From Alphaproteobacteria bacterium UBA2964 (GTDB lineage Bacteria > Pseudomonadota > Alphaproteobacteria > MPNO01 > UBA2964): a stretch of 56,639 nt of DNA. The notes beneath the pieces were generated by a model. The model was not told the DNA's origin. It worked only from the letters and a program-made list of their open reading frames with translations, and ran no database searches. Positions 8,217 through 16,949 of the stretch are shown piece after piece. The translations under genes were made by a program, and so were the position numbers. The stretch is from positions 1-56,639 of the forward strand of contig CAJJCG010000071.1 of NCBI GenBank assembly GCA_905182615.1. Reading direction: 5' to 3'. Numbering within the stretch: position 1 is the stretch's first letter; the number at the start of each line of letters is the position of its first letter.

Positions 8217-9128
8217 TTACAGATCGACCCGCGCTGGTGAATTGAGGAAGTCCTTCAAAACGTGCCAGAAGCGCGCGCGATTGCGACCGAGAAACGTTAC
8301 GTGGGCCAGACCAGGGATAATCACGAATTGTTTGTCTCGTGTCGGTAGCTTGTTAAAGTAGTCCAATAAATCTTCTTCGGTCGCGATGCCATCATGTTCA
8401 CCGCGAATGATCAGGACAGGACAGGTTGTTTTGGCGGGGTCGCAGACCGGCAGGGCCGAACACATATCGACATAAGTGCCGGTTGGTACGGCATCGCAAA
8501 TTTCCAATTCGGTATCTGCCAGGGCCTCCGCCACCCCGTCTTCGGTAGTCCCCGGTTTGTCGCGAGTGAAGATCGATAGAAAAAAGGCGCGATCGACGGA
8601 CCGGACGTTGCTGGCGGTCCATTGATCCATTTTCTTTGCACGCTCTATCAAGGTTGGTGCGCCTTCCCCCGTGTAAACAAAGGCATCGAGGATCAGCTTA
8701 TTGGTATGTTTCGGGTAGGCTTCAGCAAAGGCGGCGGCTCGTAGCGCGCCAGAAGATGATCCGTAGAACGCTGCTGCTGTCTGCCCGGTTTCCCGCATGA
8801 CGACGTCCATACCGGCCTTTAGGTCATGAACGCCTTCAGAAATCGGGGAATTGCCGTCCGTGCTATCGGAACGACCATAACCTTCATGGTCGAGCGTCCA
8901 GACGTCGAAGCCATAGGATGCAAACTTGTCCATCAAGGAATAATTGGGCTTGCCGGGCACCTGCAGATCAAAGCCCGTAGGGCCGCTGAATGAAGATCCA
9001 TGGACTAGGAACAGAACAGGCTTGGGTACGGTGTCCCGCGTCGGGTCGCCAACCCGTTTGCGCCACATAAAGAGTTTTAAATCGTCCTTAAGCGCCCAGT
9101 ATTCCTGGCTCCAGATATCTTCAGCCAT
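8217..9128 (-). CDS. Alpha/beta hydrolase (GSSSG nucleophile elbow), paralogue 1
   Basis: The 303-residue protein has an oxyanion segment LVHGSSFS at 41-48, an unusual nucleophile elbow GSSSG at 123-127 (Ser125), an acid in RGEHDG, and a final His in GLAHVT. It has no signal peptide. Esterases, lactonases and N-formylmaleamate-type deformylases all share this fold. It lies 2 bases after its paralogue (9131-10075) on the same strand with no clear Shine-Dalgarno of its own, so translational coupling is likely. The two share the same motifs along their whole length and arose by tandem duplication. It converges with the broken aldo/keto reductase. Confidence 0.85.
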   Translation of the reverse strand: MAEDIWSQEYWALKDDLKLFMWRKRVGDPTRDTVPKPVLFLVHGSSFSGPTGFDLQVPGKPNYSLMDKFASYGFDVWTLDHEGYGRSDSTDGNSPISEGVHDLKAGMDVVMRETGQTAAAFYGSSSGALRAAAFAEAYPKHTNKLILDAFVYTGEGAPTLIERAKKMDQWTASNVRSVDRAFFLSIFTRDKPGTTEDGVAEALADTELEICDAVPTGTYVDMCSALPVCDPAKTTCPVLIIRGEHDGIATEEDLLDYFNKLPTRDKQFVIIPGLAHVTFLGRNRARFWHVLKDFLNSPARVDL

Positions 9129-9130
9129 TT

Positions 9131-10075
9131 CTATTGATCGACCCGCCCTGGCATGCCGAGGAAGCCGTCCAGCGAATGCCAGAAACGAGCCCGGTTGATG
9201 CCGATTGTGGTGTTGTGTGCCTGCCCCGAAACCATGACGAGTTGCTTGTCACTGTTTGGCAAGGCGGTGAAGAACCCAAGGACGTCTTCATCGGTTGCGA
9301 TGCCGTCATGGTCGCCCCGGAAGATCATTACCGGACACTCTACTTTTGTTGGGTCGACGACGGGAAGATTGATGCACATATCGATATAGGTGCCGTTGGG
9401 GACGCTGCCGCCGCCATTATCCATCTCTGCCTTTGCTGCTGCCGCAGGTAATTCGGGAATGGTAAGGCCCTGAACATCACGGTTAAAGATGTTCAGATAG
9501 GCAGCTTCATCGACCGTACGGCGATTGGTTGCCTTCCATTCATCGATCCTCTCTGCGCGCTTTTTAAGCGTTGGAGATCCTTCGCCGGTCCAGACCAATG
9601 CGGCGAGTACCAGCTTCTCGACTCGTTCGGGACAGGCATTCGCGAAGCCACCGGCGCGCAGTGCGCCAGAGGACGAGCCAAAGAAACAAAATGCCTTCTT
9701 GCCGGTGACTTTTTCGACAATCGGCGCGGCAGCTTTTATGTCCTCTACACCATCGGCAATATAGGAAAAACCATCTGTATGCGTTGATTTACCGTAACCT
9801 TCATGATCCATCGTCCAGACGTCATATCCGAGCCCGGCAAATGTCCGCATCAGGGAGTAATCGCCTTGCCCTGGAATATCTAGATCATAGGCAGTCCGGG
9901 CGGAGAATGAGGAGCCGTGGACCAGGAAAAGAACAGGTTTGTCGGGGTTGGCTGCGCGGGCGGTCGGTGAATACCGGCGGAATAAAAATAGATCGATATC
10001 GCCGCGTTTTGCCCAGTGTTCTTCACCTTGAATGTCGCCGGGATCATTCGGCATATTGGTAATCGGGTTCGTCAT
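9131..10075 (-). CDS. Alpha/beta hydrolase (GSSSG nucleophile elbow), paralogue 2
   Basis: The 314-residue paralogue of the next gene has LVHGSSFS at 51-58, WTMDHEGYGKS, GSSSGALR with Ser135, FRGDHDG and SGQAHNT. The last two give the acid and the His. It is the first gene of the minus-strand pair and has its own RBS, GGAGAAG, before the ATG. Compared with its neighbour it carries a longer N-terminus and a Gly/Ala-rich insert before the GGGSVPNGTYIDMC segment, which may change the lid and the substrate range. The product is presumably cytoplasmic. Its substrate is unknown; clustering with amidase and hydroxylase genes suggests small-molecule catabolism. Confidence 0.85.
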   Translation of the reverse strand: MTNPITNMPNDPGDIQGEEHWAKRGDIDLFLFRRYSPTARAANPDKPVLFLVHGSSFSARTAYDLDIPGQGDYSLMRTFAGLGYDVWTMDHEGYGKSTHTDGFSYIADGVEDIKAAAPIVEKVTGKKAFCFFGSSSGALRAGGFANACPERVEKLVLAALVWTGEGSPTLKKRAERIDEWKATNRRTVDEAAYLNIFNRDVQGLTIPELPAAAAKAEMDNGGGSVPNGTYIDMCINLPVVDPTKVECPVMIFRGDHDGIATDEDVLGFFTALPNSDKQLVMVSGQAHNTTIGINRARFWHSLDGFLGMPGRVDQ

Positions 10076-10156
10076 AAACGCTTCTCCATAATATAGTTGG
10101 CGCTAGAGTAAGGGGCAGGCGAGTTATCAGCAACTGGTGGAAGGCGATATTGTACA

Positions 10157-10849
10157 GTGGCAAATGAAATTACACTTGTAAGTGCGGGCGCGCCTCAATC
10201 TGGTGTGATGGCCTGCATCGATGTGTATTGCGGCGATACCGGGGCACATTTTAATGCGTCCTATATGACGTCGCCAGAGATTAGAAAAGTTATCGAAGGG
10301 GATGGCCGGAAACCGGATATTCTGGTGGCCCCGGAAAAGCATATGCTGGACTACGGTGACCGTAACCTCCTTGATGGCGGGTCATTGATGCGGGTTGGCG
10401 ATGTCGACGTTGGCGTTGCCGTTAGGGTGGGGGCTGACTTCCCCGATGTTAGTTCTGTCGCGGCACTACGCGAGGCAATTATGGCGGCGGACAGGGTTCT
10501 CTATAATTCCGCGATATCGGGTCAGTACATTGTAAATATGATTGATGGACTCGGTATCGCCGATGATGTTGCCGCGAAAACGGAACGTTTCCCGAGCGCC
10601 GCAGCGTTGATGGAACGAATTGGTAAAGGCCAGGGGAATGAAATCGGTTTCGGCCAAATTCCCGCTATCAGGCGGCTTTCCGAACATGGCGTAGTCGTGG
10701 TTGCATCACTACCGACCGAGTTGGGTAATACGACGACCTACGTCGCTGGGGTGATCAACTCAAATGCTTCCCGTGTGACGAAGGGGTTCCTTGGTTTTAT
10801 CGAGACACCGCGTGCGCGCGATATTCTGGATGCAGCCGGAATAGTTTAG
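10157..10849 (+). CDS. ModA-like substrate-binding-fold protein without signal peptide
   Basis: The 230-residue protein starts with GTG at 10157 and goes straight into the first beta strand (ANEITLVSAGAPQSG). It has the type-2 binding-protein layout: PDILVAPEKHM, then GDVDVGVAVR, then a domain-crossing ALREAIMAADRVLYNS, and a C-terminal GFLGFIETPRARDILDAAGIV typical of molybdate-binding-like proteins. It lacks any export signal and has no ABC permease or ATPase beside it, so it is probably a cytoplasmic ligand-binding or enzymatic protein. Its stop overlaps the stop of the convergent tctA gene by 3 bases (TTAG). GGAAGG at about 10138-10144 is a possible RBS, rather far from the start. Confidence 0.75.
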   Translation: MANEITLVSAGAPQSGVMACIDVYCGDTGAHFNASYMTSPEIRKVIEGDGRKPDILVAPEKHMLDYGDRNLLDGGSLMRVGDVDVGVAVRVGADFPDVSSVAALREAIMAADRVLYNSAISGQYIVNMIDGLGIADDVAAKTERFPSAAALMERIGKGQGNEIGFGQIPAIRRLSEHGVVVVASLPTELGNTTTYVAGVINSNASRVTKGFLGFIETPRARDILDAAGIV

Positions 10850-12378
10850 CAGTCGGTCGTTATTGGTATTGCTTGTTTACTTAGCCGTTTTCGTCGCTTG
10901 TCGAGATACATTGGTACGAACAGCGAGATGATAAGCAACACCCACATGATATTGCCGAGGTTCGACGAGAAGATGACCATGATGTCACCTTGCGAAATCC
11001 GGAGCGCCCGCAGGAAGTAGTTTTCGAGCAACGGACCCAGGATCACCCCAATCAGAATTGCGGCAACGTGATACCCTGTTTTGCGGGCAACATAGCCAAT
11101 GACACCAAACGCCAGCGCGAGATACATATCGAACACGTAGGCTCGGGGCACAAAGGCGCCGACCAGCGTAAACGAGATAATAATTGGCGCCATATAAGTG
11201 GTGGAAACGACAGTAATCTTGGACATGTACCGGGCCAGCGGCAAAACAGTCAGGATCATGAGGGCGTAGGTCACTGCCATTGCGGTGAATGCGCCGTACG
11301 CCAGTTCAGGCTGGCTATCAAACAGGTCCGGTCCAACCGCGACACCGTGATATTGCAGCACGACCGCCATAATTGCGGCCGTGGCGCCACCGGGGACGCC
11401 GATCACCAGCAACGGGATCAGCGTACCGGATGTAACCCCGTTATTGGCGGATTCAGGGGCGACAAGACCTTCCAAATGGCCGGTCCCGTATAGCTCTGGT
11501 GTTTTAGAAAACGTCTTGGATTGTTGATAAGCGACAAAGGACGCAATAGCGGCACCAGCGCCGGGAACGACGCCGATGACAAGGCCGATGATGCTTGTCC
11601 AAATGATATGCCACCAACGGCTTATCGCTAGACGGACACCTTCCCAGGTTTCAGCCCAGCCGGCCTTCTGCATTGCTTCCTTGCCGCGTTTGGTGAGGAT
11701 GGATTCACCTTCAATAACGGCAAAGGCTTCGGAGACGGCAAATAGCCCCACGAGGGCGGGGATCAAGGGGACTTTGTCGTAGAGTTCAAGGAAACCAAAC
11801 GTGCCACGCGGCGTTTCATAGACGACGTCGGCACCGATATAGCCGATCATTAAACCGAAGAAGCCTGCGATGAGTCCTTTTAACGTGTCCTTTGCGGCAA
11901 TTGTCGCGATGAGCGATATCCCAAACAGCATGATGACGATCATCTCAACACTGTGGAGATGATAGGCGACTTGTGACAGCCACGGCATTGCTAAGAGGGC
12001 AAGAATTGTAGTTAGCAACCCGCCGAAGACGGAAGAGACGAAAGAAATTGCAAGCGCTTGTTGTCCGCGACCTTGCTTGGTCATGGGGTAGCCATCGAGG
12101 GGCGTTGCCGCCGCACCGGCAGTCCCCGGAATATTGACCAAGATGGCAGGAATACCGGCCCCCATACGCGACGACGCGTACAAGGCGACCATAAAGATCA
12201 GCCCAATCTCTGGCTCCATAGCAAGTGTCATGGGTAACAGGATGATGATGGTATTGGCAGCGCTAAAGCCCGGTATCGCACCAACGATGAGCCCTAACAG
12301 AATGGCCGGCAGTATGACCCACCAAAAGGTAAATGTGCGGGCAAAAAGCTCTACGAAGAGACCCCAATCAATTTCCAT
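10846..12378 (-). CDS. tctA: Tripartite tricarboxylate transporter permease, TctA family
   Basis: The 510-residue polytopic inner-membrane protein has about a dozen hydrophobic segments and the duplicated TctA signatures: AIPGFSAANTIIILLPMT near the N-terminus and GVVPGAGAAIASFVAY in the second half, plus IPGTAGAAATPLDGYP. It is the large permease subunit that moves carboxylates with a cation gradient. I start at 12378 (MEIDWGLFVELF), one base after the tctB stop (TGATATG), rather than at an in-frame ATG 29 codons upstream inside tctB. The operon order is tctC, tctB, tctA on the minus strand. Confidence 0.92.
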   Translation of the reverse strand: MEIDWGLFVELFARTFTFWWVILPAILLGLIVGAIPGFSAANTIIILLPMTLAMEPEIGLIFMVALYASSRMGAGIPAILVNIPGTAGAAATPLDGYPMTKQGRGQQALAISFVSSVFGGLLTTILALLAMPWLSQVAYHLHSVEMIVIMLFGISLIATIAAKDTLKGLIAGFFGLMIGYIGADVVYETPRGTFGFLELYDKVPLIPALVGLFAVSEAFAVIEGESILTKRGKEAMQKAGWAETWEGVRLAISRWWHIIWTSIIGLVIGVVPGAGAAIASFVAYQQSKTFSKTPELYGTGHLEGLVAPESANNGVTSGTLIPLLVIGVPGGATAAIMAVVLQYHGVAVGPDLFDSQPELAYGAFTAMAVTYALMILTVLPLARYMSKITVVSTTYMAPIIISFTLVGAFVPRAYVFDMYLALAFGVIGYVARKTGYHVAAILIGVILGPLLENYFLRALRISQGDIMVIFSSNLGNIMWVLLIISLFVPMYLDKRRKRLSKQAIPITTDC

Positions 12379-12379
12379 A

Positions 12380-12898
12380 TCAGAACACGCCGTGCAGCAT
12401 GGTTTCGACAGGGCCTCTGGGGAAACGGGTGTTAAATGCGACGATGAATAAGAAGTAGCCGCCAACCGAAAGCGCTAGAGAGAGGGAAAGAATGAGACCC
12501 TTATTCTTGCCACCGCTCAGCAGCAGCATGGCGCAGAGCAGGAAGAGAAAGGTCGTAATTGTAAACCCACCCCACTCGATAAAAAATACGTATGAAAGCG
12601 TTAACCCGAGAAGGGCTAATCGTTTTGGCACATAGCTCTTTGGCGCGATCAGAGGCGCCACACTCCAACTAGAGTCACCACGGCGTACCGCGAGAGTGGT
12701 TCGAACAATCAGAGCGATGATCAGTCCAATAAGAATGGTGCCGACAAAAAATGCGCTGACCTGCGCCGTCCAGGGAACGTCGATAATGGTCGTAAAGTAA
12801 TAAATCGTGAATATCAGCCCTGCAATTGGCAGTACTAATTCCGCCCCCGCAGAATGTTTTTCGGGCTTCCCAGAGTTTTGCCCGTTCTCGTCACTCAT
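12380..12898 (-). CDS. tctB: Tripartite tricarboxylate transporter small membrane subunit, TctB family
   Basis: The 172-residue protein has four predicted membrane segments, arranged as two pairs separated by a polar stretch (VRRGDSSWSVAPLIAPKSYVPKR), and ends with the FNTRFPRGPVETML segment typical of TctB. It is the small permease subunit that accompanies TctA. Its gene lies between tctC and tctA and is separated from tctC by an 89-base gap holding a strong hairpin. AAGG lies shortly upstream of the ATG. Confidence 0.88.
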   Translation of the reverse strand: MSDENGQNSGKPEKHSAGAELVLPIAGLIFTIYYFTTIIDVPWTAQVSAFFVGTILIGLIIALIVRTTLAVRRGDSSWSVAPLIAPKSYVPKRLALLGLTLSYVFFIEWGGFTITTFLFLLCAMLLLSGGKNKGLILSLSLALSVGGYFLFIVAFNTRFPRGPVETMLHGVF

Positions 12899-12939
12899 CC
12901 AATGACCTTAAAACTTTAGAAATTATGGCAAGCGGGTTG

Positions 12940-12968
12940 GCTGGCGCGAAAAGACTTTTCGCGCCAGC
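12940..12968 (-). terminator. Intercistronic hairpin between tctC and tctB
   Basis: Two arms of 14 bases, 12940-12953 and 12955-12968, are perfect reverse complements (GCTGGCGCGAAAAG and its complement), so about 11-12 pairs can form around a short loop. No T run follows in the minus direction, so it is not a classic intrinsic terminator. Its place just after the binding-protein gene and before the permease genes fits a partial terminator or an mRNA-stabilising 3' end, which gives more TctC than permease. The second TTT locus has a hairpin in the same place. Confidence 0.75.
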
Positions 12969-12987
12969 TTTCTCCGAAGCGTTATTA

Positions 12988-14013
12988 TCAGGATTTACCG
13001 GTGAGAAGCGACTTGTACTCCTGACCAATCGCGGAGATGTACTCAACGTACTTCTCGCAATCTGCCGGCGAACCGTAGCTGATATATTTCCAAGGTGCTT
13101 TGGTCTTTATGACTGCTTTCTTGTAGGCCGGGTCGGTGTAGACCTTCTGCAGCGTGTCCGTCAGAACCTTGTAGCGATCAGGATGTTTCTCAATGGCTTC
13201 ACGTTTGATGCCGAATGCACGGGCGCCAGCGTAAAGCGGTGGCAACTTCATGCCGAAGTGATCATTTACCACAATCGCTTTTTTCATGCGGTCGGGTAGC
13301 GGGTTCGTTTTGTCAAACACTGCGACGATATCAAACTGCTTTTGTTTGCGTACAACGCTGCCGGAGGGAAGGGCGCCAAAATCCATTTCGCCGGTTGCAA
13401 CGCCCGCACGGGTGTTGCGTCCGCCGGACAGCGGTACCAGGTTGAATTTTGCACCGGTATGACGGCCGAGGGCCAGAACACCAAGCGATGCCGGGTGGGC
13501 AAGACGGCTGACGCCGACATTCAAGGTCCGCTTTTTGCCTTCCTTGACGATGTCATCGATTGTCTTAAGTTTTTTGTTCTTCCGGCTGACAAAAATAATT
13601 CCAGGGTCTTGGTCGACCTGAGCGATATAGAGGAAGCTCTTTAGATCAAAGGTCGGTTTTTTCACGACCCAGTTAAGGACTTCGGGGCCCATATTGCCAA
13701 AGATCAGATTGTAACAGTCGGCCTTGGCTTTACCCATATAGGTTTCGTAGCCAACGCGGCCAGCAGCGCCCGGATAGAAACCAGCTTCAAAGTTTGTTTT
13801 TAGATGGTTCTTCCATACGCTGGTGAAGGCCCGCATGTTGCGGTCAGCACCACCACCGGCACGAGTTGGAACAAAAATTTGAATATTCTGTTCGGGGAAG
13901 GCGGCGGCAAAGGCCATTTGAATGGGCAGCATGCTGAGGGCACCTGCGCCAGCAGTTGCGCCAGCACCTTTTAGAAAAAGGCGGCGTGAAAAATCATTTT
14001 CGTGATCACTCAT
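12988..14013 (-). CDS. tctC: TctC-family solute-binding protein with twin-arginine signal
   Basis: The 341-residue protein begins with a twin-arginine motif (SRRLFLKG, residues 9-16), then a hydrophobic stretch ending AFAAA, so it is likely exported folded to the periplasm by Tat. The mature part has the TctC/Bug fold: IQIFVPTRAGGGADRNMRAF with the first ligand loop, and GALPSGSV in the second. Bug proteins bind carboxylates or other small acids and hand them to TctAB. The start has TTAGGGAG 9 bases upstream. It is the first gene of the tctCBA operon; the 258 bases before it, up to the divergent DksA-like gene, should hold the promoters. Confidence 0.9.
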   Translation of the reverse strand: MSDHENDFSRRLFLKGAGATAGAGALSMLPIQMAFAAAFPEQNIQIFVPTRAGGGADRNMRAFTSVWKNHLKTNFEAGFYPGAAGRVGYETYMGKAKADCYNLIFGNMGPEVLNWVVKKPTFDLKSFLYIAQVDQDPGIIFVSRKNKKLKTIDDIVKEGKKRTLNVGVSRLAHPASLGVLALGRHTGAKFNLVPLSGGRNTRAGVATGEMDFGALPSGSVVRKQKQFDIVAVFDKTNPLPDRMKKAIVVNDHFGMKLPPLYAGARAFGIKREAIEKHPDRYKVLTDTLQKVYTDPAYKKAVIKTKAPWKYISYGSPADCEKYVEYISAIGQEYKSLLTGKS

Positions 14014-14271
14014 TTTTAAATCTCCCTAAATATCTAGATCGTTCCACATGGTTACGATCACTTGATAACATCGTCCGGGATTAGCCCGCTTCGGTCAAGG
14101 ACTACCGGGATGCCGGTAACATAATCTTGTCTGCGTTAATGTTACCGTGGCCCAAAGGGAAATAGATTGATGTTCGACGTGGGCGGCGCTTGAATACTGG
14201 TACTTTTCTTACCACTCTGTTGCCATGAGCGGTTAAGGTAAAGACCGTAATTTGAATAGAGAGAAAGGCCA

Positions 14272-14625
14272 ATGAGCAAGTCTCCCAGCGTTGATACTAA
14301 AAAAATGAAAAAGCTTCTTGCCGCCCGGCGAGAAGAATTGTTGACGTTGATCGATGTTGGCGAAGAAACCAGGACCGATACCGAGCTAGATCAGCAGCGG
14401 ATTGGGCGGCTTTCCCGCATGGATGCAATGCGGCAGCAAGCCATGGAGGACGAAACAGGCCGCCGTCGGGACAAAGAACTGCACCGCATTGCTTCGGCAT
14501 TGGATCGCTTAGAGAGCGAAGACTTTGGTTATTGCACGGCTTGTGATGAGCCGATCGCCTTCAAACGACTGGAAAATGACCCGGCGACACCGCTGTGTAT
14601 CTCATGCGCCCACAAAGCTAGCTAG
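14272..14625 (+). CDS. DksA/TraR-family C4 zinc-finger protein
   Basis: The 117-residue protein has a helical N-terminus and a C-terminal zinc finger with Cys88-x2-Cys91 and Cys109-x2-Cys112 (YCTACDEPIAFKRL...PLCISC). It is shorter than E. coli DksA (151 residues), and the usual DksA coiled-coil tip DxxDxA is not obvious. It may bind the RNA polymerase secondary channel like TraR-type relatives, or simply be a DksA-like protein of unknown role. It is the only putative transcription factor in the window. An RBS, GAGAAAGG, precedes the ATG. It converges with the MAPEG gene 6 bases downstream. Confidence 0.85.
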   Translation: MSKSPSVDTKKMKKLLAARREELLTLIDVGEETRTDTELDQQRIGRLSRMDAMRQQAMEDETGRRRDKELHRIASALDRLESEDFGYCTACDEPIAFKRLENDPATPLCISCAHKAS

Positions 14626-14631
14626 ACCGGG

Positions 14632-15027
14632 TTACCCCAAAAATAGTTTACCAATTGCAATTGCGGCGCCGATGAACAGGGTGCCTTGCGCGATCATTCC
14701 TATGATAAGGCCGGGGGCACGCTTTTTCGGTTCGGTGATATAGCCAATGACGAACTGGATTCTTCCCGCCACCCATATCAGACCCAACCAACACGCCCAT
14801 TCGGCCGATACGGTGTAGGCGAACAGCCACATCGAGGGTAGAAAGAAAACCATATGCTCCAGCGTGTTCATCTGGGCACGGTAGGCGCATTCAAAATCTA
14901 TATTACCTGTCGTCGCTGGAGCTTCGATGCTGTGTTTGCCGCGATTGCGGCCGACATTCATCATCGTCAGAAAGTAAAGCAGCAGAGCCAACAGCGTGAC
15001 GCTGCCAGGATAAGAAATGGTTTCCAT
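14632..15027 (-). CDS. MAPEG-family membrane protein
   Basis: The 131-residue integral membrane protein has four hydrophobic segments. It contains the family hallmark NIDFECAYRAQMNTLEHMVFFLPSM, the E-x-x-R-A-Q-x-N-x-x-E pattern of membrane-associated eicosanoid/glutathione-metabolism proteins. Bacterial members often have glutathione transferase or peroxidase activity, unproven here. I start at 15027 (METISYPGS) because AGGAGAGG lies 5-6 bases upstream; the longer reading from 15198 adds an Arg-rich stretch overlapping the end of typA and is unlikely. Confidence 0.87.
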   Translation of the reverse strand: METISYPGSVTLLALLLYFLTMMNVGRNRGKHSIEAPATTGNIDFECAYRAQMNTLEHMVFFLPSMWLFAYTVSAEWACWLGLIWVAGRIQFVIGYITEPKKRAPGLIIGMIAQGTLFIGAAIAIGKLFLG

Positions 15028-15097
15028 AGAACCTCTCCTAAATTGTTCGGTTTCCCCTATAACCTGCCGTTTGATGTGGGTTAGGGCGGACGAATAA

Positions 15098-16945
15098 CTA
15101 GGCTTCCGCCGCCGCCTTGCCCTTGCGCGCTTCGCGTTTACGATCGTTGGGATCAAGATAGCGCTTACGAAGTCGGATGGATTGCGGTGTGACTTCAACT
15201 AATTCGTCATCCCCGATATAGGCGATAGAACGCTCTAGGGTAAGTTTAACCGGTGGCGTCAGTACGATTGCATCGTCAGTACCAGAGGCCCGAACATTAG
15301 TCAGCTGTTTGGCTTTTAGCGGATTGGCGTCGATGTCCTGGCCTTTGTTGTGTTCACCGATGAGCATGCCGCAATAGACCTTTTCACCTGGGCCAATAAA
15401 CAGCGGGCCACGATCCTCGAGATTCCATAAGGCATAAGCAATGGCGTTGCCTTTTAGTGTCGAGATGATGACGCCCTGGCGGCGGCCCTCGATAGCACCA
15501 CGGTCAGGTTCGTAGTCGTGGAAAACCCGGTTCATTACACCTGTTCCGCGGGTGTCGGTCAGGAACTCACCATGATATCCGATCAGGGCTCGTGATGGCG
15601 CGTGAAAAACTAGCCGCTGTTTGCCGCCACCAGAGGGGCGCATCTCGATTAGTTCGCTGCGTCGCGCGGATAGTTTTTCGACGACAACGCCGGAATAGGC
15701 TTCATCAACGTCAATCACGACTTCTTCGATCGGTTCGATGCGGCCACCTGTGTCAGGGTCCGTCCGATAAACCACGCGCGGTCGGCTAATCGACATCTCA
15801 TAACCTTCGCGGCGCATGGTTTCAATCAACACACCGAGCTGCAATTCACCACGTCCTGCGACTTCATAGCCATTGCCGTCCGCGGCTTCTGAGACCTGGA
15901 TCGCGACATTGCCTTCGGCTTCCCGCAACAGACGGTCGCGGATCATGCGCGACGTAACCTTGTCGCCTTCTTGTCCTGCGTAAGGGGAGTCATTGACGGA
16001 AAAAGTTACCGCGAGAGTAGGAGGGTCGATTGGCTTGGCGGCTAAACCCTCACTGACGCTTAGGTCACAAATCGTGTTGGCAACAGTCGCTTTTTGAAAC
16101 CCTGCGAGTGAGACGATATCGCCGGCTTCAGCGCTATCAAGAGGAACACGTTCGAGGCCGCGGTATGCGAGGATTTTTGTGATCCGCGCTTGTTCGATTT
16201 GCTGTCCGTCCTGGGAAATCGCTTTAGCCGTGGCATTTGCGGCGATTGAGCCAGACATGATGCGACCTGAAAGTATGGGTCCGAGATACGGGTTAGCTTC
16301 AAGCGTTGTCACCAGCATCTTGAACGGTCCGTCTGGATCGACTTCAGGTGAGGCGACATGTTCGAGAATTAGCTTGAAAAGAGGTTCTAGAGAATCCTGT
16401 GGCCCCTCAGGGTCATCCGCAAGCCAGCCTTGTTTCGACGAGCCATAGAGGACGGGGAAATCGAGTTGATCTTCATCGGCATCAAGCGCCGCAAAAAGGT
16501 CAAAAATTTCATCGAGCACCTCGTTGGCGCGGGCATCCGAGCGATCTACCTTGTTGATAATCACAATGGGCTTGAGCCCCTGTGCCAGAACCTTCGACAA
16601 CACAAACTTTGTTTGCGGCATTGGGCCTTCGGCGGCGTCAACGAGCAGCAGACAGCCATCCACCATAGACAAGACACGTTCGACCTCGCCGCCAAAGTCA
16701 GCATGGCCTGGTGTGTCGACGATATTGATGCGCTGGCCTTCCCATTCCACGGAAGTACACTTGGCAAGAATGGTGATGCCTCGTTCGCGTTCGAGGTCCC
16801 CTGTATCGAGGGCCTGTTCCTGCATTTGCTGATTTTCACGATAGACGCCGGTTTGGCGCAGCATGCAATCGACCATAGTTGTCTTGCCGTGATCGACATG
16901 GGCGACGATGGCAATATTTCGAAGGTTATCTATTTGTTCGGTCAT
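15098..16945 (-). CDS. typA: Translational GTPase TypA/BipA
   Basis: The 615-residue protein has G1 AHVDHGKTT (15-23), G3 [10 protein letters not shown] and G4 NKVDRSDA, followed by the EF-G-like domains and the TypA-specific C-terminal domain ([15 protein letters not shown] segment, then [27 protein letters not shown]). It acts on the ribosome in stress and low-temperature assembly. It starts 4 bases after the prfC stop, so the two translation GTPase genes are co-transcribed and coupled. It is full length, with a basic Lys/Arg/Ala-rich tail. Confidence 0.97.
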   Translation of the reverse strand: MTEQIDNLRNIAIVAHVDHGKTTMVDCMLRQTGVYRENQQMQEQALDTGDLERERGITILAKCTSVEWEGQRINIVDTPGHADFGGEVERVLSMVDGCLLLVDAAEGPMPQTKFVLSKVLAQGLKPIVIINKVDRSDARANEVLDEIFDLFAALDADEDQLDFPVLYGSSKQGWLADDPEGPQDSLEPLFKLILEHVASPEVDPDGPFKMLVTTLEANPYLGPILSGRIMSGSIAANATAKAISQDGQQIEQARITKILAYRGLERVPLDSAEAGDIVSLAGFQKATVANTICDLSVSEGLAAKPIDPPTLAVTFSVNDSPYAGQEGDKVTSRMIRDRLLREAEGNVAIQVSEAADGNGYEVAGRGELQLGVLIETMRREGYEMSISRPRVVYRTDPDTGGRIEPIEEVVIDVDEAYSGVVVEKLSARRSELIEMRPSGGGKQRLVFHAPSRALIGYHGEFLTDTRGTGVMNRVFHDYEPDRGAIEGRRQGVIISTLKGNAIAYALWNLEDRGPLFIGPGEKVYCGMLIGEHNKGQDIDANPLKAKQLTNVRASGTDDAIVLTPPVKLTLERSIAYIGDDELVEVTPQSIRLRKRYLDPNDRKREARKGKAAAEA

Positions 16946-16949
16946 GGCT

